Origin: Belliella aquatica
Lineage (GTDB): Bacteria; Bacteroidota; Bacteroidia; Cytophagales; Cyclobacteriaceae
Direction: 5' to 3'
NCBI RefSeq assembly: GCF_014637795.1
Contig: NZ_BMFD01000008.1
Coordinates: 117,303-181,302, forward strand
DNA: 64,000 bases
Under the pieces are notes generated by a model. It had not been told where the DNA came from, did no database searches, and saw nothing but the letters and a program-made list of their open reading frames with translations. Numbering within the stretch: position 1 is the stretch's first letter; each line of letters starts with the position of its first letter. Positions 29,081 through 37,997 of the stretch are shown piece after piece. A program made the position numbers and the translations under genes.

Positions 29081-29093
29081 AAACAGCTGTATT

Positions 29094-29996
29094 ATGAATG
29101 TTACCATCGATAAAAATTCAGGTTATTGCTTTGGAGTAGAGTTCGCTATCAAAATGGCTGAGGATGAAATGCAAGAATCCCATCAGTTATTTTGCTTGGG
29201 TGACATTGTACACAATGACATGGAAGTCAAAAGGCTAAGCGAAAAAGGCTTGGTGGTGATCGACCGTGAAAAACTTCAAGAACTTTCCAACTGCAAAGTT
29301 CTGATCCGGGCTCACGGCGAACCTCCAGAGACTTACAAAACTGCCATAGAAAATAACATTGAATTGATTGATGCCTCTTGTCCTGTTGTATTGAAGTTAC
29401 AACATAGAGTTAAAACAGCCTTTGACAAAATGGAGAGGGAAAATGGTCAGATCGTCATCTATGGTAAAAAAGGCCATGCAGAAGTAATCGGACTCACGGG
29501 ACAGACATTAGAAAAAGCGATCGTAGTGATGGAAGAGAAAGATTTGGACAAAATCGATTTCAACAAACCAGTAACCTTATTCAGTCAGACTACCAAAAGC
29601 ACTAAAGGCTTTTACGAATTAAAAGAAAGGATTGAAAATCGAATAAGGGAAACAAAAGGAACCTTAAACGAAGTCGATTTTAATGCCAATGACTCCATTT
29701 GCCGACAAGTATCAAATCGAGAGCCTCAGTTATTGAACTTCTCGAAAGAAAATGATGTGATCATCTTCGTTTCTGGCAAAAAAAGCTCCAACGGAAAGGC
29801 ACTTTATCAAGTATGTAAAAGCCAAAATGAGAAAAGTTATTTTGTGGAAAATGAATCTGAGATAGATCCAAGTTGGTTTAGACCAGAAGACAAAATAGGT
29901 ATATGTGGTGCAACTTCGACGCCAATGTGGCTCATGGAGCAAATCAAATCACATATCACATCGCTTGAACATAATCTAGCATTAGAAAACAATTAA
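29094..29996 (+). CDS. ispH: 4-hydroxy-3-methylbut-2-enyl diphosphate reductase
   Basis: Last step of the non-mevalonate isoprenoid pathway, making IPP and DMAPP. It has 300 residues. Three cysteines for the iron-sulfur cluster are visible: Cys12 (SGYCFGVE), Cys96 (DASCPVV) and Cys203 (DSICRQV). The substrate-binding RAHGEPP and GKKGHAE motifs are present. Its presence indicates the MEP pathway rather than mevalonate in this organism. It is co-transcribed with cmk. Confidence 0.96.
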   Translation: MNVTIDKNSGYCFGVEFAIKMAEDEMQESHQLFCLGDIVHNDMEVKRLSEKGLVVIDREKLQELSNCKVLIRAHGEPPETYKTAIENNIELIDASCPVVLKLQHRVKTAFDKMERENGQIVIYGKKGHAEVIGLTGQTLEKAIVVMEEKDLDKIDFNKPVTLFSQTTKSTKGFYELKERIENRIRETKGTLNEVDFNANDSICRQVSNREPQLLNFSKENDVIIFVSGKKSSNGKALYQVCKSQNEKSYFVENESEIDPSWFRPEDKIGICGATSTPMWLMEQIKSHITSLEHNLALENN

Positions 29997-30083
29997 TCGA
30001 AAGGTCGCCAAATAAGTATGTTAAGTTAGCAACACGCTGACAAATAATAACAGAATTATCTTCTAATAACTGATGTATTTTAT

Positions 30084-30091
30084 TAGATTTG
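30084..30091 (+). promoter_or_regulatory. Promoter -7 element for the nqr operon
   Basis: TAGATTTG matches TAnnTTTG, 36 bases before the chosen nqrA ATG. A TTG inside it is in frame with nqrA and would give a false early start. Confidence 0.62.
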
Positions 30092-30127
30092 AGGCGTTTT
30101 TCAAAAGACCATACAGTTCAAAATAAT

Positions 30128-31513
30128 ATGTCAAAACTAGTTAAGCTTAAGAAGGGATTCGACATTAAGCTCGTTGGAAAAGCTGAAAAGAAGCTTGTAG
30201 AATTCCAGCCAGCAAAAACCTTTGCAATCAAACCTACGGACTTTATTGGTTTACAAAGACCAAAAGTTACTGTAAACGAAGGTGATACAGTAAAGGCTGG
30301 AACTCCGATTTTAATCGACAAAGCGCTGGATCAAGTTCAGTATGTCGCGCCAGTCTCTGGCGAAATCGTTGAGATCAAAAGAGGTGAAAAGAGAAAGTTA
30401 TTGGAAATCAAAATCTTGGCAGATTCAGAAATCAGCTATGAAAGTTTCGAAAAATTCTCAGAATCCTCCATCAAAAATCTGTCTAGAGAAGACGCCATCG
30501 CCAACCTTACCAAAGGTGGAGTGTGGCCACAAATCATCCAAAGACCTTTTGGCATCGTAGCAAATCCAGCTGACAATCCAAAAGCAATATTTATTTCGGG
30601 CTTTGATTCTCATCCATTAGCACCTGATTTTGCAGTGACGCTCAAGGGAGAAGAAAAATATTTCCAAGCTGGCATAGATGTTTTGAAAAAACTAACAGAC
30701 GGAATTGTTCATTTAAATTTGAATGCTGACGCTGAAGTTCCTGCTGTTTTTGCAAATGTACAGAACGCACAAATCAATAAATTTTCAGGTCCACACCCAG
30801 CTGGAAACGTAGGAATTCAGATACATCACATCGATGCAATCAACAAAGGCGAAATTGCTTGGACAATTACTCCATTTGGCGTAGCACAAATGGGGAAATT
30901 ACTCCTAGAAGGCAGGTATGATGCATCAAAAGTGATCGCTATCACTGGCTCTAGAGCTAAAAATGCTGCTTACACCAAGACCTTTATCGGTGCGTGCGTT
31001 GACACTATGGTGAATGGCAACATTCAAGAAGATGAAAAATCAGATATTGCACCTGAGACAAGAGTAGTTTCAGGAAATGTACTTACAGGTGAAAAAATCA
31101 ACAAAGATGGGTACCTAGGTTACTACAGCAATCAAATCACCCTACTTCCTGAAGGAGAATACCATGAATTCTTAGGCTGGATGAAGCCAACCGCAGATAA
31201 ATTGAGTTTCCACAGAGCATTAGGATTACTTTCATTCTTAAAGCCAAGCAAAGAATTTGTTTTGGACACCAACGTAAGAGGTGAAGAAAGAGCATTCGTA
31301 CAGACGGGTGTTTTTGAAAGTGTAACACCAATGGATATTCTTCCAGTTTATTTATTGAAGGCCATAATGGCTGAAGATTTTGACGAGATGGAGGAACTAG
31401 GAATCTATGAAATCGTAGAAGAAGACCTTGCACTATGTGAATTTGTAGACGTTTCCAAACACCCAGTTCAGGAAATAGTTAGAAAAGGTATAGACTTAAT
31501 TCAATACAGTTAA
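30128..31513 (+). CDS. nqrA: Na+-translocating NADH:quinone reductase subunit A
   Basis: Peripheral subunit of the sodium-pumping NADH dehydrogenase, probably part of the quinone site. It has 461 residues from the ATG at 30128 (MSKLVKLKKGFDIKLVG). The N-terminal KGFDIKL and the GGVWPQIIQRPFG and SGFDSHPLAPDF segments are family hallmarks. A TTG 39 bases upstream is within the promoter element and is not used. It is first gene of nqrABCDE. Confidence 0.95.
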   Translation: MSKLVKLKKGFDIKLVGKAEKKLVEFQPAKTFAIKPTDFIGLQRPKVTVNEGDTVKAGTPILIDKALDQVQYVAPVSGEIVEIKRGEKRKLLEIKILADSEISYESFEKFSESSIKNLSREDAIANLTKGGVWPQIIQRPFGIVANPADNPKAIFISGFDSHPLAPDFAVTLKGEEKYFQAGIDVLKKLTDGIVHLNLNADAEVPAVFANVQNAQINKFSGPHPAGNVGIQIHHIDAINKGEIAWTITPFGVAQMGKLLLEGRYDASKVIAITGSRAKNAAYTKTFIGACVDTMVNGNIQEDEKSDIAPETRVVSGNVLTGEKINKDGYLGYYSNQITLLPEGEYHEFLGWMKPTADKLSFHRALGLLSFLKPSKEFVLDTNVRGEERAFVQTGVFESVTPMDILPVYLLKAIMAEDFDEMEELGIYEIVEEDLALCEFVDVSKHPVQEIVRKGIDLIQYS

Positions 31514-31518
31514 TAAAT

Positions 31519-32733
31519 ATGAAGTTTCTAAGAGATCTGTTAGACAAGCAGAAACCCCTTTTCCAAAAGGGAGGTAAATTGGAGCCTCTTTACTATGCAT
31601 TCGAAGCAGGTGAGACATTTTTGTTTTCACCAAAGCATACGAATGGTATTAAAGGTGCTCAAGTAAAAGATGCAATAGACTTGAAGAGAATGATGATCAC
31701 GGTGGTGATTGCCATGATTCCAGCTTTATTGTTTGGTATTTATAATACAGGTCATCAACATTTCTTGGCTACAGGCCAGGGTGCTGGTTTGTGGGATAAT
31801 TTTGCTGATAAAGCAATTTTAGGTTTAACCCTAGTTTTACCAATAGTTATCGTAGCATATGCTGCCGGTGGATTGGTTGAAGCAGCTTTTGCTGTAATTA
31901 GGAAACACCCTATTAACGAAGGCTTTTTGGTAACAGGTATGTTGATTCCTTTGGTTGTACCAGCTACTTTACCATTATGGCAAGTTGCGTTAGCAACAAT
32001 CTTTGCTGTTGTGATTGCAAAAGAAGTTTTTGGTGGCACAGGAATGAATATCTTGAACGTAGCCATGACTGCTAGAGCATTTTTATACTTCGCTTATCCT
32101 GCTCAAATTTCAGGTGATCAAGTTTGGACTTATCTAGGAGATAAAACTGCGGTTGATGGATTCTCTGGCGCAACAGCGCTTGCAGTAGCCTACAATGCTG
32201 GTGTAGAAGGAGAAGCTGTCAATACAGCTCTATCTTCCCACAACAGTGTGTTGGGTTCAGGCATTTATGAATTCGCTAATTTATTTATGGGTTGGATTCC
32301 AGGTTCAATTGGTGAAACATCGACACTGATGGCACTTGTAGGAGCGGCTATACTAATAGGTACAGGAGTAGCAAGTTGGAAAATTATTGTAAGTGGTTTT
32401 GCAGGAGCTTATATAATGGGCTTTATCATGAACCTATTTGCAGTGAATGAATACATGGCCATGGGACCTGAATACCACTGGGTAATGGGTGGATTAGCAT
32501 TCGGTATCGTATTTATGGCAACTGATCCAGTATCAGCAGCACAGACAGAAACAGGAAAGTGGATTTATGGTCTTCTCATTGGTGCCTTGACAGTCATCAT
32601 CAGAGTAACTAATCCAGCTTATCCAGAAGGAATCATGCTTGCCGTTCTTTTCTTGAACGTCTTTGCACCTTTGATCGATTATTATGTAGTAAAAGCAAAC
32701 AAGAAAAGGAGGTTACAACGTGCAACAGTCTAA
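31519..32733 (+). CDS. nqrB: Na+-translocating NADH:quinone reductase subunit B
   Basis: Membrane subunit carrying a covalently bound FMN and taking part in Na+ transfer. It has 404 residues and many membrane spans. The flavinylation motif SGAT, within DGFSGATALAVAYN at about residues 213-226, holds the acceptor Thr. It is five bases after nqrA and overlaps nqrC by 14 bases. Confidence 0.96.
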   Translation: MKFLRDLLDKQKPLFQKGGKLEPLYYAFEAGETFLFSPKHTNGIKGAQVKDAIDLKRMMITVVIAMIPALLFGIYNTGHQHFLATGQGAGLWDNFADKAILGLTLVLPIVIVAYAAGGLVEAAFAVIRKHPINEGFLVTGMLIPLVVPATLPLWQVALATIFAVVIAKEVFGGTGMNILNVAMTARAFLYFAYPAQISGDQVWTYLGDKTAVDGFSGATALAVAYNAGVEGEAVNTALSSHNSVLGSGIYEFANLFMGWIPGSIGETSTLMALVGAAILIGTGVASWKIIVSGFAGAYIMGFIMNLFAVNEYMAMGPEYHWVMGGLAFGIVFMATDPVSAAQTETGKWIYGLLIGALTVIIRVTNPAYPEGIMLAVLFLNVFAPLIDYYVVKANKKRRLQRATV

Positions 32734-33496
32734 CGGTTATATCATCACTTTCTCAATTATCCTTACAGTAGTATTGGGATTGTTATTATCAGGTACTTCT
32801 CAAGTTTTAGGACCTATTCAGAAGAAAGCTGAAGATTTGGACAACAAAAAGCAAATCTTAGGTGCTGTGATGGCTCCTGAAGAATTGAAGGCTTTGAAAC
32901 CAGAAGAAGTTCTCGCTTATTATGAGTCAAGAATCGCTTCTAAGGTTGTTGATATTGAAGGTAAAGAAGTTGAACAAGATACAGAGGGTAATCCTATCGT
33001 TGCTGAGACAGTTAATGTAGGGAAAAACTACAAAAAAGCACCTGCAGACAGATTATATCCAGTTTTCATTTATCACGAAGAGGGTAATGAAGATGCGGCA
33101 ATATCTTATATCTTACCAGTTTATGGTGCAGGTCTTTGGGATGAAATCTGGGGCTACGTTGCTTTACAAACTGATTTGAACACCATAGAAGGGGTTACAT
33201 TTTCACACAAAGGAGAAACTCCTGGACTTGGAGCAAGAATCACTGAAAATGGAGTACAAGCGAGATATCAAGGCAAAAAGATTTTTGATGACAATGGCGA
33301 ATTACAAGCTGTAATCATGCAAAAAGGTGAGGGCAAGGATTATGATGGTGAAGAACATAAAGTTGACGGTCTATCAGGAGCAACCATTACAGCAAATGGT
33401 GTAAATGATATGTTGAAAAACTACATTGGTCACTACAAACCCTATCTAGAAAAGAGAAAATCTGGATCTTCCACCGGAGTAGCGGTATTAAATTGA
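32720..33496 (+). CDS. nqrC: Na+-translocating NADH:quinone reductase subunit C
   Basis: Carries the second covalent FMN of the complex. It has 258 residues: one N-terminal membrane span (IITFSIILTVVLGLLLSG) and an exported FMN-binding domain whose DGLSGATITANGV holds the acceptor Thr. The start is GTG at 32720, with a good Shine-Dalgarno AAGGAGG at 32706-32712 and no ATG nearby. The gene overlaps the nqrB end by 14 bases. Confidence 0.95.
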   Translation: MQQSNGYIITFSIILTVVLGLLLSGTSQVLGPIQKKAEDLDNKKQILGAVMAPEELKALKPEEVLAYYESRIASKVVDIEGKEVEQDTEGNPIVAETVNVGKNYKKAPADRLYPVFIYHEEGNEDAAISYILPVYGAGLWDEIWGYVALQTDLNTIEGVTFSHKGETPGLGARITENGVQARYQGKKIFDDNGELQAVIMQKGEGKDYDGEEHKVDGLSGATITANGVNDMLKNYIGHYKPYLEKRKSGSSTGVAVLN

Positions 33497-33521
33497 TTTT
33501 GAACGTTTCAATCTTTCTATA

Positions 33522-34205
33522 ATGAGTACAGAAACAGCACAAGTAGAAGAAGTAAAAAAGCCAACAGAGGCACTTCTTTCTAAAAGAAGAAAAAAATTAG
33601 TATCTGACCCTCTCGTTGACGATAACCCAATTACCATTCAGGTATTAGGAATTTGTTCAGCACTTGCAGTCACTACGCAGATGCAACCAACATTGGTCAT
33701 GGCCATCTCCGTAATTTTCGTTATTGTAATGGCCAACTTGACCATTTCATTATTGAGAAACACAATCCCTTCTAGGGTCAGGATTATTGTTCAGCTAGCA
33801 GTGGTTGCTACTTTGGTTACTTTGGTAAATGAAGTCCTGAAAGCATTTGCTTATGACATGTATAAAGAACTTTCCGTATTCGTTGGTTTGATTATTACCA
33901 ACTGTATCGTAATGGGTCGTTTAGAAGCTTTTGCTTTGGGAAATAAGCCTTATGATGCAATCCTTGATGGATTTGGTAGTGCTTTAGGATATTCTTGGAT
34001 TATCTTGGCAGTAGCTTTCTTCAGAGAGTTATTGGGTTCAGGTTCAGTATTTGGAGTTCAAGTATATGATGGTATCAGCGGTCTATTCGGTGGTGAATTC
34101 AGCTTAGCAACCAATGGCTTGATGGTATCTCCTGTAGGTGCATTTATCATCCTAGGATTGATCATTTGGGTACAGCGTACCAAAACAGGATATGTTGAAC
34201 ATTAA
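33522..34205 (+). CDS. nqrD: Na+-translocating NADH:quinone reductase subunit D
   Basis: One of the two paired membrane subunits that hold an iron centre inside the membrane. It has 227 residues and about six spans. The NCIVMGRLEAFA segment contains the conserved Cys. A polar N-terminal stretch of about 35 residues precedes the first span. It lies 25 bases after nqrC. Confidence 0.95.
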   Translation: MSTETAQVEEVKKPTEALLSKRRKKLVSDPLVDDNPITIQVLGICSALAVTTQMQPTLVMAISVIFVIVMANLTISLLRNTIPSRVRIIVQLAVVATLVTLVNEVLKAFAYDMYKELSVFVGLIITNCIVMGRLEAFALGNKPYDAILDGFGSALGYSWIILAVAFFRELLGSGSVFGVQVYDGISGLFGGEFSLATNGLMVSPVGAFIILGLIIWVQRTKTGYVEH

Positions 34206-34218
34206 TAAATAAAGAGAC

Positions 34219-34830
34219 ATGGAATTATTTAATTTAGCTATACGATCAATATTTATTGACAACATGGTATTTGCCTACTTCTTGGGAATGTGTTCATTCT
34301 TGGCAGTTTCCAAAAAGGTAAGTACAGCTTTGGGTCTTGGTGCAGCTGTTATCTTCGTATTGACAGTAACAGTTCCAGTTAACTGGCTTTTGAATGAATA
34401 TGTATTGAAAGAAGGGGCTTTGACATGGGCAGGAGCAACTTTTGCCACAATTGATCTGTCTTTCTTGAGATTTATCATGTTCATTGCCATCATTGCTGCC
34501 ATGGTACAATTGGTAGAGATGGTAGTAGAGAAGTTTGCACCTGCTCTTTATGGCGCTTTGGGTATCTTCCTTCCTTTGATCGCAGTAAACTGCGCGATTC
34601 TGGGTGGTTCACTATTCATGGCACAGAGAGATTACACTTTGGCCGAATCAGCAGTATATGGTTTCGGTTCAGGTACTGGGTTCTTCTTGGCTATCATTGC
34701 TTTGGCAGCTATCAGAGAAAAATTAAAATACTCAAATGTCCCAAATGGTCTAAAAGGTCTAGGCATCACAATGCTAATTACCGGATTGATGGGAATTGCA
34801 TTTATGTCATTTATGGGTATTGATTTATAA
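34219..34830 (+). CDS. nqrE: Na+-translocating NADH:quinone reductase subunit E
   Basis: Partner of NqrD, with inverted topology. It has 203 residues; the conserved Cys segment [16 protein letters not shown] is visible, plus CSFLAVSKK near the N-terminus. It is the last nqr gene here: a strong terminator follows after about 20 bases, and nqrF, the NADH-oxidising 2Fe-2S/FAD subunit, is not in the window. Confidence 0.95.
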   Translation: MELFNLAIRSIFIDNMVFAYFLGMCSFLAVSKKVSTALGLGAAVIFVLTVTVPVNWLLNEYVLKEGALTWAGATFATIDLSFLRFIMFIAIIAAMVQLVEMVVEKFAPALYGALGIFLPLIAVNCAILGGSLFMAQRDYTLAESAVYGFGSGTGFFLAIIALAAIREKLKYSNVPNGLKGLGITMLITGLMGIAFMSFMGIDL

Positions 34831-34850
34831 TCAACCTAACAAAGTTCTTT

Positions 34851-34886
34851 AAAAAAAGCCTCGGAGAAATCTGAGGCTTTTTTTTT
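34851..34886 (+). terminator. Terminator after nqrE
   Basis: The stem AAAGCCTCgGA / TCtGAGGCTTT closes a GAAA tetraloop and is followed by a run of nine or more T. It is a textbook intrinsic terminator ending the nqr operon without nqrF. Confidence 0.92.
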
Positions 34887-34887
34887 G

Positions 34888-34895
34888 TAGTTTTG
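34888..34895 (+). promoter_or_regulatory. Promoter -7 element for the DUF502 gene
   Basis: TAGTTTTG matches TAnnTTTG, immediately after the nqrE terminator and 18 bases before the ATG at 34914, so the mRNA leader would be very short. The TTG inside it is in frame with the gene. Confidence 0.62.
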
Positions 34896-34913
34896 AATTA
34901 TAATAATTTCAAC

Positions 34914-35474
34914 ATGTCATTTACATACAAAAGATTCATTACTTACTTCTTCAGAGGCATTCTATTTGTCATCCCACTAGCCCTTACAATCTATATTATC
35001 ATATTGACGATCAATTTCCTTGATGGCATTATTCCAATTCCTGTACCTGGTTTGGGGATTTTGATCATGTTGGGCTTCATTACTTTTGTAGGATATCTGG
35101 CAGGCTTGTTTATAACAAAGCCCCTCTTTGAGATCTTTGAAAAATGGATTTTTAAAATCCCCCTGATTAATATCGTCTATACAAGTATCAAAGATTTGAT
35201 GTCAGCTTTTGTAGGTGATAAGAAAAAATTCAACATCCCTGTAATCGTCAAACTCTCAGAAGGCATGTCAAGATTGGGATTTATTACACAAGATGATTTG
35301 AGTATTTTGGAAGAAGAAAACCTTGTAGCTATCTACTTTCCCCATAGCTATAACTTCTCTGGTAACCTGTACCTTGTACCAAGACATAATGTGAGAATTC
35401 TCAATAATGTCAAAAGTTCGGACATCATGAAGTTTATTGTATCTGGTGGGGTGTCTAATTTGGAGCAGGTTTGA
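34914..35474 (+). CDS. DUF502 family membrane protein
   Basis: A 186-residue inner-membrane protein of unknown function. Two membrane spans are at about residues 10-34 and 44-67, separated by the family-typical IPIPVPGLGIL turn. A conserved cytoplasmic part begins FEKWIFKIPLINIVYTSIKD. I start at ATG 34914 (MSFTYKRFITYFF); the upstream TTG lies in the promoter. It is a single gene convergent with selD. Confidence 0.85.
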   Translation: MSFTYKRFITYFFRGILFVIPLALTIYIIILTINFLDGIIPIPVPGLGILIMLGFITFVGYLAGLFITKPLFEIFEKWIFKIPLINIVYTSIKDLMSAFVGDKKKFNIPVIVKLSEGMSRLGFITQDDLSILEEENLVAIYFPHSYNFSGNLYLVPRHNVRILNNVKSSDIMKFIVSGGVSNLEQV

Positions 35475-35501
35475 TAATAGTTTTATAAAGCGATCAAAGA
35501 T

Positions 35502-36542
35502 TTAAATAACACTTAACCGAACAGCTGACTTTGATTTGAATTCACCAATAATCCAAGCTTGAGTATTATTTCTTTCCAATCCGCTTTCAAAGTCATTTTG
35601 AAATTTAGGATCCACAGCCACTAGTAGGCCTCCATTGGTTTGTGGATCACAAAATTTCACCAGTTCCATTCCTACAATACCTTCTGAATTTTTACTATTA
35701 GCATTCCAATTTCTGTAAGTATTGTCTGGGAAGATAAATTGGTCTATATAGCCTTGAACACCATCTATCAGGGGAATATCTGCACTTTGAACAGCAGCAG
35801 ATAGGTTTGCTCCTTCAGCCATTTCAATCAAATGCCCCATCAATCCAAAACCTGTTACATCGGTCATCGCGTGTACATACTGCAACTTGCCAAATTCCTG
35901 TCCTATCAAATTTATTTCAGTCGCATATTTAATCATTATCTCATAATCGCCAAGTAATAATTTATCTCTTTTTAGCGCAGTGGCTAAAACCCCAATACCA
36001 ATGGGTTTTGTAATATAAATCAGATCACCTTCCTCTGCTCCCTTATTTGTTTTGATCAATTTTGGAGATATCAATCCCGATACAGACAATCCAAAAATCG
36101 GGTCTTTGGCAGCGATACTATGACCTCCAGCTAAAGGGATCCCCACTTGATGACACATCGCTCTACCACCCTCCAATACTTCTCCGGCTAATAAAGGATC
36201 TATTTTTTCAACAGGCCAGCTTAAAATTGCATTGGCAAAAAGTGGCTTTCCTCCCATGGCATAAACATCAGATAGTGCGTTAGCAGCAGCTATTCTCCCA
36301 AAATCATAAGCATCATCCACAATTGGAGTAAAAAAATCTACTGTGTTGATCATGGCTAAATCTTCACTGACTTGGTATACAGCTGCATCATCTTTCGAAG
36401 TATTACCCACTAAGAGATTAGAATCGAGCAGATCAATGGATTTTCTATTAGCCAGGATACTGTCCAATACTGCGGGAGCTATTTTACATCCACAACCAGA
36501 CCCTTCGCTAAATTGAGTTAATTTTATTTTTAAATTTTCCAT
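35502..36542 (-). CDS. selD: Selenide, water dikinase
   Basis: Makes selenophosphate from selenide and ATP. It has 346 residues. The N-terminal active site SGCGCK has catalytic Cys17 (not selenocysteine) and Lys20. The glycine-rich segment LAGGHSI and the DVTGFGLMGH segment of the PurM-like fold are intact. Its first 13 bases overlap the end of selU, so selenophosphate supply and its use for tRNA are co-expressed. Confidence 0.95.
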   Translation of the reverse strand: MENLKIKLTQFSEGSGCGCKIAPAVLDSILANRKSIDLLDSNLLVGNTSKDDAAVYQVSEDLAMINTVDFFTPIVDDAYDFGRIAAANALSDVYAMGGKPLFANAILSWPVEKIDPLLAGEVLEGGRAMCHQVGIPLAGGHSIAAKDPIFGLSVSGLISPKLIKTNKGAEEGDLIYITKPIGIGVLATALKRDKLLLGDYEIMIKYATEINLIGQEFGKLQYVHAMTDVTGFGLMGHLIEMAEGANLSAAVQSADIPLIDGVQGYIDQFIFPDNTYRNWNANSKNSEGIVGMELVKFCDPQTNGGLLVAVDPKFQNDFESGLERNNTQAWIIGEFKSKSAVRLSVI

Positions 36543-37570
36543 TGAAAGTTAGTTTTAAACTCTAAAAGCTGATCTATTTCGGTTTCCAATAAGCTAGTAC
36601 TCATATCGAATCTAATTCTTTGAGAAGTATGATTCTTTTCTAGATCAAACTCGTATGCTTTATCATAATAATAAAGTAAAAGAGTAATCCATATGGTCGG
36701 CTGATTGTTTTCAATTGCTTGAATACATTGAGACGTATTTAATCCTCCCAACTTTTTTCTCAATCGATTTACCGCTGAAAGCAATTCTTCTTTAGGTAAA
36801 GCCCCATATTCATCTATGATGAGTTCAATTCTTTGGTCCTTGGACCTTTCAATTTCTATCATGGGTGCATTTGATAACGTATCATAAAGCTCTTTGGGAA
36901 GAATAACCTTACCGATTCTTCTGCTTTCATTTTCTATCCAAATAATATCCTCAGATGGGATTTGAAAAAGTTCTTCTGCGATAAGATTTTCAAATTGCTC
37001 GACAGATGGTTGAGATTCCATTCCTATTCCACCAAAAGATGATCCTTTATGATTTGCCAATCCTTCTAGGTCTATGATATGTTCCTCTCTTTCCCTTAGT
37101 CTTTTTAAAAGTCTTGTTTTTCCTACACCAGTTTTCCCACCCAATACTAGGTATTTATGATTTTGCCTTACCGTAACAAACGTCTTAGTTCTATAAGCTT
37201 TATAACCTCCTTTTAGCCGATAAACTTTAAATCCTGATAGACTCAATAACCATGACATTATCTCACTTCGCATACCACCTCTCCAGCAGTAAACAAGTAT
37301 TTTTTTATCCGGAAAGAGCTCAAGAGCTTTTTTTATGATGGAATGAAATCTTGGGCCAACAAGCTCAAATCCCTTTAAAACGGCATTGTCACTTCCCTCC
37401 TGTTTGTAGATCGTTCCGACGGATTGTCTCTCTGCATCATTTAAAATTGGGACATTGATTGCACCTGGGATATGACTCTGTAAAAATTCACCTTCACTTC
37501 TAGCATCCAACAGGGGAATTTTTTTTCTCAAAGTCAAAAACTCATCTAACTCTAGAATCTCTTCTTTCAT
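36530..37570 (-). CDS. selU: tRNA 2-selenouridine synthase
   Basis: Replaces sulfur by selenium at the wobble 2-thiouridine of certain tRNAs (also called MnmH or YbbB). It has 346 residues: an N-terminal rhodanese domain with active Cys95 in VYCWRGGMRS, then a P-loop domain with GGKTGVGKT at residues 144-152. It overlaps selD by 13 bases. No selA, selB or tRNA-Sec gene is in the window, so the visible selenium use is tRNA modification only. Confidence 0.93.
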   Translation of the reverse strand: MKEEILELDEFLTLRKKIPLLDARSEGEFLQSHIPGAINVPILNDAERQSVGTIYKQEGSDNAVLKGFELVGPRFHSIIKKALELFPDKKILVYCWRGGMRSEIMSWLLSLSGFKVYRLKGGYKAYRTKTFVTVRQNHKYLVLGGKTGVGKTRLLKRLREREEHIIDLEGLANHKGSSFGGIGMESQPSVEQFENLIAEELFQIPSEDIIWIENESRRIGKVILPKELYDTLSNAPMIEIERSKDQRIELIIDEYGALPKEELLSAVNRLRKKLGGLNTSQCIQAIENNQPTIWITLLLYYYDKAYEFDLEKNHTSQRIRFDMSTSLLETEIDQLLEFKTNFQWKI

Positions 37571-37591
37571 TTATCCTACATGGCTAAAAAT

Positions 37592-37621
37592 AAAAAAAGC
37601 CACAGTAAATATCCTGTGGCT
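37592..37621 (-). terminator. Terminator after trxA
   Basis: The 8-bp inverted repeat AGCCACAG / CTGTGGCT with an 8-base loop reads on the minus strand into CTTTTTTTA. It separates trxA from selU-selD. Confidence 0.85.
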
Positions 37622-37637
37622 ACATTTTGATATGATA

Positions 37638-37958
37638 TCAAATCTGTGCGTCTAGTTTCTGAGCCAAAACTGACTTTGGAACTGCACCTACTTGCTTATC
37701 TACAATCTGACCTCCTTTGAAAAACAAAAGGGTTGGGATGCTTCTGATACCAAACTGTGCTGCTACCGCAGGGTTGGAATCCACATCTACTTTGCCAATT
37801 ACAGCTTTACCTTCATAATCTCCTGCTAGTTCTTCAACTACAGGACCGATCATTTTACAAGGTCCACACCACTCAGCCCAAAAATCCACTAGGATCGGCT
37901 GCTCAGATTTCATGATCTCTTCAAAGTTAGAGTCAGTAATTTCAATTGCTTTTGCCAT
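37638..37958 (-). CDS. trxA: Thioredoxin
   Basis: A cytoplasmic disulfide reductase. It has 106 residues; the active site WCGPC holds Cys31 and Cys34, and the cis-Pro segment RSIPTLLFF is conserved. It is the normal single-domain length, with no signal peptide. Its own TATATTTG promoter lies upstream and its own terminator downstream, so it is expressed separately from the selenium genes. Confidence 0.96.
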   Translation of the reverse strand: MAKAIEITDSNFEEIMKSEQPILVDFWAEWCGPCKMIGPVVEELAGDYEGKAVIGKVDVDSNPAVAAQFGIRSIPTLLFFKGGQIVDKQVGAVPKSVLAQKLDAQI

Positions 37959-37989
37959 TTCTATACAAATTTTAATGTTTCTTAATTTT

Positions 37990-37997
37990 CAAATATA
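37990..37997 (-). promoter_or_regulatory. Promoter -7 element for trxA
   Basis: On the minus strand TATATTTG matches TAnnTTTG, 31 bases upstream of the trxA ATG. Confidence 0.62.
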
